Shown piece by piece: positions 1-7,100 of a DNA stretch of 8,856 nt. Source of the stretch: Prevotellaceae bacterium. GTDB lineage: Bacteria; Bacteroidota; Bacteroidia; Bacteroidales; UBA932. Position numbers and translations under genes: made by a program. Every line of letters begins with the position of its first letter. Within the stretch, counting starts at the first letter, position 1. The stretch spans positions 1 through 8,856 of the forward strand of contig JAITKG010000042.1 of assembly GCA_031278495.1 (NCBI GenBank). The letters are read 5' to 3'. The notes under the pieces are model-generated. The model saw only the letters and a program-made list of their open reading frames with translations. It was not told where the DNA came from and did no database searches.

Positions 1-89
1 AGAATTTCTAAGTTGTTTAAACGCACGTTCCCGCGCTGAACCGGAAAATATTCCGCAATTTGATTGTATTGTTCTTGTGATAATTTCAT
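1..89 (-). CDS. IS5-family-type transposase, N-terminal fragment cut by window edge
   Basis: Reading leftward from the ATG at 89-87, 29 codons stay open to the window edge. The peptide begins MKLSQEQYNQIAEYFP and continues VQRGNVRLNNLEI. This resembles the N-terminal helical DNA-binding region (DUF4096-like) of many IS5-family DDE transposases, where a 'LS..QY..I...LP.QRGN....N...LNA' pattern comes before a 'GCKWR.LP' motif; here that motif would lie outside the window. The catalytic DDE residues are not visible, so activity cannot be judged. The gene points away from ruvA and is unrelated to the operon. The start codon is chosen because it is the only ATG near this conserved N-terminus and the upstream bases are A/T-rich non-coding sequence. 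Family assignment is by recall of the motif and not by a search. Confidence 0.72.
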   Translation of the reverse strand, partial: MKLSQEQYNQIAEYFPVQRGNVRLNNLEI

Positions 90-93
90 AACG

Positions 94-109
94 CAAATAT
101 ACAAAATTA
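94..109 (-). promoter_or_regulatory. Possible transposase promoter (-7 elements)
   Basis: On the minus strand two adjacent octamers match the Bacteroidetes -7 consensus TAnnTTTG exactly: TAATTTTG (109-102) and TATATTTG (101-94). They lie 13 and 5 bases upstream of the transposase ATG. No TTG at the expected distance upstream (-33) is visible for either one, and the leader would be very short. A/T-rich sequence gives such matches by chance, so this is tentative. Confidence 0.25.
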
Positions 110-147
110 TGTGTTAACACACCCTAATTAGGCTGGCGCGGCAACTA

Positions 148-185
148 ATGTGAAGATGTGGAGATGTGGAGATGTGAAGATGTGG
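148..185. repeat. 8-bp tandem repeat ATGTGRAG, about 4.75 copies
   Basis: Consecutive octamers are ATGTGAAG (148-155), ATGTGGAG (156-163), ATGTGGAG (164-171), ATGTGAAG (172-179) and a partial ATGTGG (180-185). Only the sixth base varies (A or G). A separate copy of the same unit pair, ATGTGAAG-ATGTGG, sits at 289-302. The array is non-coding and 8 bp is not a multiple of 3. Confidence 0.9.
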
Positions 186-195
186 CAGCACTAAC

Positions 196-244
196 CGTTC
201 CCCGTTTGCCGTTAGCCGTTCCCCGTGCGTCGTTAGCCGTTAGC
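196..244. repeat. Degenerate 7-bp tandem repeat, consensus CGTTNSC, 7 units
   Basis: Read in a strict 7-base phase the units are CGTTCCC (196), CGTTTGC (203), CGTTAGC (210), CGTTCCC (217), CGTGCGT (224), CGTTAGC (231) and CGTTAGC (238). Six of seven start with CGTT, and the phase is never broken. A weaker unit, CACTAAC, may precede at 189. At a larger scale the word CCGTTCCCCGT occurs at 195-205 and again at 216-226. Confidence 0.82.
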
Positions 245-252
245 CGCGCAAG

Positions 253-273
253 AAGAGTTAAGAACTAAGAGTT
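253..273. repeat. Short 7-bp tandem repeat AAGARYT, 3 units
   Basis: The units are AAGAGTT (253-259), AAGAACT (260-266) and AAGAGTT (267-273). The outer two are identical and the middle one differs at two transition positions. It shares its period, but not its sequence, with the heptamer arrays on either side. Confidence 0.7.
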
Positions 274-315
274 GGGCTGCTCCGGCTGATGTGAAGATGT
301 GGCTGGCGCGGCGGA

Positions 316-347
316 AACTTTCAACTTTCAACTTTCAACTTTCAACT
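316..347. repeat. 7-bp tandem repeat AACTTTC, 4 perfect copies plus partial
   Basis: Four identical copies of AACTTTC lie at 316-322, 323-329, 330-336 and 337-343, followed by AACT (344-347). The last copy runs into GAAAG (348-352), so CTTTC-AACT-GAAAG at 339-352 can form a 5-bp stem. Perfect identity suggests recent slippage or maintained copy number. Confidence 0.93.
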
Positions 348-360
348 GAAAGCCGGGTGC

Positions 361-401
361 AAAAAGAACTGCCGGTGCAGAAATGCGCCGGCGGTTTTTT
401 T
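361..401. terminator. Hairpin terminator, probably bidirectional, upstream of ruvA
   Basis: GCCGGTGC (371-378) pairs with GCGCCGGC (385-392) through one G-U pair around the loop AGAAAT. Seven T residues follow at 395-401, and an A-rich stretch (361-368) precedes the stem, so a T tract also exists on the opposite strand. This is the form of a rho-independent terminator usable in both directions. On the plus strand it would insulate the ruvA promoter from transcription entering from the left; the gene it originally served is not in view. Confidence 0.68.
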
Positions 402-469
402 AAATCTTGAAATTTGTATACCGCATGGGCAGTTAAATCCGCCGTTGCAGGATCAATAAAAAAAATAAT

Positions 470-500
470 TTGAGCCTGTCAAGAAAAAATCGTATTTTTG
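470..500 (+). promoter_or_regulatory. Bacteroidetes-type promoter for the ruvA-sprA-gcvH operon
   Basis: A TTG (470-472, within ATTTG) lies 20 bases before TATTTTTG (493-500), an exact match to the -7 consensus TAnnTTTG used by the primary sigma factor of Bacteroides and relatives; the spacing is also as expected. Transcription would begin around 505-508, leaving a leader of about 20 bases before the ruvA ATG at 528. The leader has no strong Shine-Dalgarno sequence, only AGCGGAG immediately before the start, which is usual for this phylum. Confidence 0.7.
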
Positions 501-527
501 TAAATCAGACATTAACAGTAAGCGGAG

Positions 528-1112
528 ATGTATGAATATATCAAGGGTACAGTGGCGGAATTAACGCCGACCTATGTGGTAGTAGATAACGGCGGTATAG
601 GTTATTTTGTAAATATTTCGCTGCAAACCTACGGGCAACTGGGAACATTGAAAGACGTGCAATTGTGGATACACCACATTGTGCGCGAAGATGCGGAACA
701 ATGGTTTGGATTCTTTGAACGCGAAGAACGGGAAGTATTCCGTTTGCTGTTGAGCGTTTCGGGCGTAGGTCCCAACACGGCGCGCATGGTTCTTTCGTCG
801 CTCGCTTCGACGGAAGTGCGTAATGCCATTCAACACGACGACGTCCGGAAATTACAAAGCATCAAAGGCATTGGGACGAAAACCGCCCAGCGCGTCGTGG
901 TGGATTTGAAAGATAAAATCGGGAAAACTGTTTCATCTAATACCTTGCAAGGCTCGCCTGCTTTGCCAGTGCAACTTGACGAAGCATTATCAGCATTGGT
1001 AATGCTCGGTTTTAGCAAAGCGCCTGCCGAAAAAACCTTACAACTGTTGTTGCGCGAAAATGCAGCCTGTACGACGGAAGACTTGATTAAAGCCGCATTG
1101 AAACGATTGTAA
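528..1112 (+). CDS. ruvA: Holliday junction branch-migration protein RuvA
   Basis: RuvA binds four-way DNA junctions as a tetramer and loads the RuvB helicase for branch migration during recombinational repair in the cytoplasm. All three family domains are visible in 194 residues, close to the usual length of about 200. Residues 1-64 form the OB-fold domain, with R53-E54-D55 at the place of the acidic pin that separates strands at the crossover in E. coli RuvA. Two helix-hairpin-helix motifs follow, with hairpins SGVGPNTA (78-85) and KGIGTKTA (113-120). A flexible linker (about 133-148) leads to the C-terminal RuvB-contacting helical domain (150-194). The start MYEYIKG matches the family N-terminus, which begins with an aliphatic or aromatic residue and then (I/Y)IKG. 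The gene opens the operon, behind a good promoter. No damage is seen. Confidence 0.97.
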   Translation: MYEYIKGTVAELTPTYVVVDNGGIGYFVNISLQTYGQLGTLKDVQLWIHHIVREDAEQWFGFFEREEREVFRLLLSVSGVGPNTARMVLSSLASTEVRNAIQHDDVRKLQSIKGIGTKTAQRVVVDLKDKIGKTVSSNTLQGSPALPVQLDEALSALVMLGFSKAPAEKTLQLLLRENAACTTEDLIKAALKRL

Positions 1113-1113
1113 T

Positions 1114-1179
1114 ATGAAGGGTATTTACCGGTCAGTTTTATTATTTTGCGCCTGTTGTGCAGTCATGCCTGCATGGGCG
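1114..1179 (+). other. SprA signal peptide, predicted cut AWA|QA
   Basis: Residues 1-22 show a short basic start (K2, R6), a hydrophobic core including C12, C14 and C15, and the Ala-x-Ala motif A20-W21-A22 ahead of Q23. The cysteines are not followed by a lipobox pattern with a small residue at -1 in the mature position, so signal peptidase I and not lipoprotein processing is expected. Cutting here leaves glutamine as first residue of the mature protein. Confidence 0.8.
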
Positions 1180-4100
1180 CAGGCGCTTTTGCCGCCGGAT
1201 ACGCCGGTGGTGGAATACGACCCGGTAACCAAAAACTATCTCTACTATCATTCCTATGACACGCGGCGCACTGTGCCGTTCAAAGTATTGACGTCGGAAG
1301 AATACCGGCGGGAAACGTTTTCCAATGCCCTGCGCAACGGCTGGGCGCAGCAGCGCAGCGATGGCAGCAGCGGCCTTTTCGGCAATACCGGCGACAACCT
1401 GTTGCCTTCAAGTATCCGCTTCGGCGTGGGCAGCGATGCGTTTTCCAAAATTTTCGGCTCCAACGAAGTGGTCATCAATCCGCAGATGTCGGTTGATTTG
1501 AGTTTTGGCGGCAAATGGAATTATTCCGATAATCCGGTGATTGCCGAGCGTTACCGCACGGCGTTCAATTTCGATTTCATGGCAAAAATGCAATTCAATA
1601 TCACCGGCACCATCGGCGACCGGGTGAAAATGAATTTTAATTACAACACCGAAGCCACCTTCGATTTTGAAACCAACTTGAAACTGGAATACGCCGGGCA
1701 TGAAGACGATATCCTGCAAAAAATAGAAGTCGGGAATGTTGCATTCCCACTGGATGGCTCGCTAATCACCGGCAGCCAAAGTTTATTCGGCATAAAAACT
1801 GATTTGCGTTTTGGAAAATTAGATATTTCGATGGTCGTGTCAAACCAGCGGGCGCAGTCGCAAACCTTTGAACTGGTAGGCGGCGGGCAGACCAATGTGT
1901 TTGAGATAAGCGCCGACCACTACGACGCCAACCGGCATTTCTTCCTGTCGCAATATTTCCGGGATAATTATGATAAATGGTTGGGGCAGCTGCCGCTGAT
2001 ACTGTCCGGTATCAACATCAAGCGCGTAGAAGTGTGGGTAACCAATAAAAGCGGCCGGTTTGAAGAAACGCGCAACCTCGTGGCGTTTATCGACGCCGGC
2101 GAAAGCAATAACATCTATAATCCGATGTTCAGCGGCGCGGCTGGCAGGTTTCCCGACAACAAGTCCAATAATTTATTTACGATTATTGACCGCGACAATA
2201 TCCGTAATTTGGAAAATGTAACCTCTTACCTGACGGGCGCAGGCTTGAAGAGCGGCGAAGATTTTGAAAAGGTTGAAAACGCCCGCAAACTGTCGTCTAC
2301 CGACTATACGGTCAATACGCAATTGGGATACATCTCGCTGAACACCGCGTTGAACAACGATGAAGTGCTGGCGGTGGCTTACGAATATGAAGCCTATGGG
2401 CAAACTTTTATTGTGGGCGAAATTTCTACGGAAGGCGTGATTGCGCCGCAAGCATTGGCGTTAAAGCTGCTGAAAGGTACGAATTTTTCGCCGCAATTCC
2501 CCACGTGGAAGTTAATGATGAAAAATGTGTATGCCATAGACAATGCTTACAATATCAACCGCGACGACTTTGTGATGGACGTCATGTATGAAAATGCGGA
2601 AGCGGGAACAGCGTTGCCCTACATTTCGGAAAGCGCGATTGCCGAAAAACCGTTGCTGCGCATACTGAACCTCGATAACCTCAATTCGCAAAACGACGCT
2701 ATTCCCGACGGGCTTTTCGACTTTGTGGAAGGCGTTACCGTACTTGCCGACAAGGGGCGTATTATCTTTCCTGTTCTGGAGCCGTTCGGCAGGTATCTGG
2801 AAGGAAAAATCAACGACCCCACGATTGCCGAGCGTTACGTGTACAAAGAACTGTATGATTCCACCCTGACCAAAGCGCAAAGTTTCGCCGAGAAAAATAA
2901 ATTCCGGCTGACCGGCAGTTTCCAGTCGGAAAGCGGCAGCGAGATACGGTTGAACGCCATGAATATTCCGCAAGGTTCGGTGGTAGTTACGGCGGGCGGC
3001 GTGAAATTGGTGGAGGGCGTGGACTATGAAGTCAATTATGTGTTGGGTTCGGTGCGTATCCTCAACCGCGCGTATTTGGAATCGGGCGTGCCGCTGAAGG
3101 TGTCGCTGGAAAGTCAGGAACTGTTCAACCTGCAAACAAAAACATTGCTTGGAACCCGCTTGAAATATACGTTTAACGACCATTTCTATGTGGGCGGCAC
3201 ATTGCTGTACTTGAGCGAACGGCCGCTGACCCAAAAAGTCAATTTCGGCGAAGAGCCTATTTCCAATACGATTTGGGGCTTGAATACGTCGTTCAAAACC
3301 GAAGTGCCATGGCTGACCAAAGCTGTTGACGCCTTGCCGTTCATTGAAACCAAAGCTACGTCAAGTTTTTCGGTTGATGCGGAATTTGCGCATTTCCTGC
3401 CGGGGCATTCATCGGCTATCGGCTCCAGCGGCGCAGCGTTTATTGATGATTTTGAAGGCAGCAAAACATCGCTGGATTTGCATAATTATACTGCATGGAC
3501 GCTGGCGAGCATACCGCAGGGGCAACCGTTGCTTTTCCCCGAAGGAGCGCTGACCACGCCGCAACTTGCGATGGGATTTAACCGCGCGTTGTTGTCGTGG
3601 TTTAGCATTTATTCCGACCTGGTGCGCAACACGTCCTACACGCCTGCCTACCTGCGGACGGAATCGTCGAAATACCAAAAAAACTGGTACGTGGCGGAAA
3701 TACAGATTAACGATTTATTCCCCGACCGCGAAGAAATCATCGGTACGCCCACCAACATGTCGATATTGAACATGACCTATTACCCCGACGAGCGCGGTCC
3801 TTATAATTACGACACCGACGGACTTCGCCCCGACGGTCGTCTGCAGAACCCCGCACGGCGCTGGGGCGGCGTACAACGTTCGCTGCCGGTTACGGATTTT
3901 GAAACGGCCAACTACGATTATATTGAGTTCTGGCTGATGGATCCGTTTATTTACAAACCCCAGTCGGAAGGCGGTAAACTGTATTTTAATCTGGGGAATA
4001 TTTCGGAAGATATTTTGAAAGACGGTTTAAAATCGTTTGAAAACGGCTTTGCCCAACCCGGCGACACGGCGCGCTTCATCGAATCGGTGTGGGGGCGCGT

Positions 4101-7100
4101 GCCGAAAGACCCGCAAATTACCCTGACCTTTGACAACAACTACGCCAATCGCATTTACCAGGACATCGGGTACGACGGATTGGACGATGATCATGAACGA
4201 AACTTTTTTTCTACTTACTTGAATAGCCTGCGGTCGAAACTTTCTGCCAGCGCTTACTCCTCCTTCGACAGCGACCCTTCGGGCGATAATTACCGGTATT
4301 ATTTAGACTCCTACTTCGACGAGGTGAAAGCAACAATTTTAGACCGCTATAAATACTACAACGGCACCGAAGGCAATTCGCGACCGCCCGAACAGACAAG
4401 CGGGGAAAATACGATGAACACTCCCAATCCCGACATGGAGGATGTGAACCGCGACTATACCATGAATGAAACCGAAAGCTATTACCAGTACGAAATAGAC
4501 TTAAATCCCCAAAGCCTGCGCGTGGGAAGCAACTACATTACCGACATGCGTACGCTCCCCGCCAGAACGGACTTTAAAGACGCGCAAACCGTTACTTTTT
4601 ACCAGTTCAAAATCCCTATCAGCGAAGGGAAAGCTATCGGTTCCATTTCCGATTTCAAATCTATCCGTTTTGTGCGTATGTTCCTGCGCGGCTTCAAAGA
4701 CACGGCTGTATTGCGTTTTGCTTCATTGGAACTGGTTCGCGGCGAATGGCGGCGTTACGACCAGTCGCTGATAGACGGGCAGGAAAGCATGGCGCAACCC
4801 GAAATGCCCAATGCCGGGTTTGATATTTCCGCCGTCAATATCGAAGAAAATTCATACCGGACGCCGGTGAACTACGTCCTGCCTCCCGGCGCCAGCCGCC
4901 AGATTGACCCCGGGCAATATCAGGTGCGCCAACTCAACGAACAGGCGTTGGAACTGCGGGTAAACAACCTCGCCGACGGCGATGCGCGCGCGGCATACAA
5001 GAACGTAACCTTTGACTTCCGCCGCTACCGCCGGCTGATTATGGACGTGCATGCCGAAGCCATGCTCACCGCGCCTTTACGCGACAATGAACTCCAAGTT
5101 TTCATCCGTATCGGCAGCGACTACCGCAACAACTACTATGAGTACGAAATCCCCTTGACGCTTACCCCGCCCGGATTTTATTCCGATAACCAACGCGAGC
5201 TGGTATGGCCTGCCGGTAATAAATTAGACATTGACATGGAACTGTTCACGAATGCCAAACTGGAACGCAACGATTACATCCGCCAGTACGGCGGTTCCAT
5301 GTCTGCGGTGTACGAACAACCGCACGGGCAGAATACTGTCCGGGTGGTGGGCAACCCGAATTTGAGCGCCATACGTACGATTATGATTGGCGTCCGCAAC
5401 CCGTCCAAACAAAAAGACAGCAATGACGACGGACTCGAAAAGTCGGGCATCATTTGGGTAAATGAGTTGCGCTTGACCAATTTCAACGAGTCAGGCGGAC
5501 TGGCGGCGAATGCGCGGATGGCGGCGAAATTAGCCGACTTCGGCAATATCAGTTTATCGGGAAATATGCAGACGCCGAACTTCGGCAGTTTGGAATCGAA
5601 AATCAATGAACGCTCAACAGACTATGTGTACCAGTACGATTTGATAACCAACTTTGAATTCGGCTTATTCTTCCCGAAAAATTTGGGCGTCCGGTTGCCG
5701 CTGTTCTTCAGCTTTTCAGAGAATTTCACCAACCCGCAATATTACCCGTTCGACCAGGATATATTGTACAATGATGCACTGGGCAACATGTCGTCCTACG
5801 AGCGCGATTCTATACGGCGGTTGGCGCAGGATTATACGCGACGCCTGTCGTTCAACGCTACCAACGTGCGCATATTTGCCAATAACATCGACGCAAAGGT
5901 ATTCAGCCTGTCTAATTTACACACGAGTTTTTCCTACAACCAGCTACTTTCCCGCAACCCGCGCACCGACCACCGGCTGGAAGAAAACTACCATTTCAAT
6001 CTGGGCTATGAATACAATGTAGAGCCGTTTTATGTAGAACCGTTCAAGAAGGTTTCGTGGCTGCGTTCCCCATGGCTGCAACTGTTCCGCGATTTTCACT
6101 TTAATCCCTACCCGAATAAATTAAGGTATAATACCGACGTCCACCGCACTTACCGCGAAACGCAGTTCCGGAGCGTCGTAGCGCCGGAGGTGATTATTCC
6201 GGCGACTGTGTCGAAAGACTTTTTGTGGGACGCCAATTATTATTTTTACTGGGATTTGACGCGCTCCCTGTTGTTGGAATTCGACGCTACCAACCGCGCC
6301 CGTATTGACGAACCGGAAGGCATCGTCAATAAACGCTCAGACCCCGAAGGCTACCGCCACTGGCACGATTCAACATGGACGAATTTCTGGAACCTTGGGC
6401 GCAATATCTATTACAACCAGCGGGTGAATGCCCGGTGGAATGTGCCGCTGAATAAAATCCCGCTGCTGGCATGGCTGTCCCTCAACATGAACTACAACGC
6501 CGGTTACCAGTGGGAAGCCGCTCCGCTGTTGAGCGACGACACCTACGATCCGGGAAATACCGTGTCCAATTCCCGCACGTTAGGAGTGAACGGGAGCGTG
6601 TCGTTTGAAAATTTATACAACAAAGTGCCGTTCCTGCGCCAAATCAATGACCAGTTTTCCGGTCGCTCGGTTAAACGCCCCGAAATGGTCGATAAAGTAT
6701 ATGAAAGCGCTAAAAACAGGTACACCGCCAACCGCCGCCGAACCATCAAACATAATTTAAACACCAACGACGTACGCGCACAGCTCTTCGACGCCGACGG
6801 AAACGAACTGCAAGGGCAAGTAGATATCCTGGATAAAAATACGCTGGGCGTAACTTTAGACCGCAACGCTAATGCAGTAACGGTGCGGGTTACCGGTCGC
6901 GTACCCAAAAAAGAAAACCCGCTGAACATTGCCGGGAAATCAGCCGTGCGCATAGCCATGATGCTGCGGAATATTTCCGTTATTTACAGCGACAACGGCT
7001 CCAGTCGCCTGCCCGGTTTTAAACCGGATGCGCAAGTGCTGGGGTGGGGGCAAGCAAACAACTCATGGGCGCCCGGCTGGGCATTCGTACTTGGCTGGCA

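Larger units (their letters stand above)
1..124 (-). mobile_element. Partial insertion sequence (IS5-like), upstream end
   Basis: The transposase start at 89 is followed by 35 bases that read, on the minus strand, GGGTGTGTTAACACATAATT and then an A/T-rich leader into the ATG. An end beginning GGG next to the trinucleotide TAA (125-127) would fit the TNA-type target duplication used by some IS5 subgroups. The palindrome GTGTTAACAC (111-120) lies inside this proposed end. The opposite end and the second target copy are outside the window, so the boundary at 124/125 is an inference. Confidence 0.42.
131..312. repeat. Dispersed direct repeat GGCTGGCGCGGC at 131-142 and 301-312
   Basis: The 12-base word GGCTGGCGCGGC occurs exactly at 131-142 and 301-312. 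Each copy is next to ATGTGAAGATGTGG: at the left copy that word follows (148-161), at the right copy it precedes and overlaps by two bases (289-302). The same two modules therefore occur in opposite order on the two sides of the heptamer repeats. This suggests duplication and reshuffling of short modules and not a single duplication of the whole block. Confidence 0.75.
90..527. other. 438-bp intergenic region with IS end, short repeats, terminator and promoter
   Basis: No credible coding region was found on either strand between the transposase start and ruvA. From left to right it holds the proposed IS end (to 124), a perfect palindrome CCTAATTAGG (123-132), a cluster of 7- and 8-bp tandem repeats (131-347), a hairpin with flanking A and T tracts (361-401), about 65 bases of A/T-rich sequence with no recognised element, and the ruvA promoter with a short leader (470-527). 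Nothing resembling a tRNA, CRISPR repeat or riboswitch was seen. Confidence 0.8.

Noticed and set aside
131..352. Repeat cluster considered as a CRISPR array
   Set aside because: Units are 7-8 bp and directly tandem, with no 25-40 bp repeats separated by unique spacers and no cas genes.
472..487. GAGCCTGTCAAGAAAAA resembles the GAG-CTGTC-AAAA ends of some insertion sequences
   Set aside because: No partner end or transposase lies on either side within reach, and the bases overlap the spacer of a good ruvA promoter, so a chance likeness is more probable.
2512..3234. 240-codon open frame on the minus strand inside sprA
   Set aside because: Same reasoning: antisense shadow of sprA with odd histidine/glutamine/arginine-rich composition and no promoter of its own.
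5654..6022. 122-codon plus-strand frame overlapping sprA in another frame
   Set aside because: Serine/threonine/arginine-rich out-of-frame product of sprA with no family resemblance; sprA shows no frameshift here.
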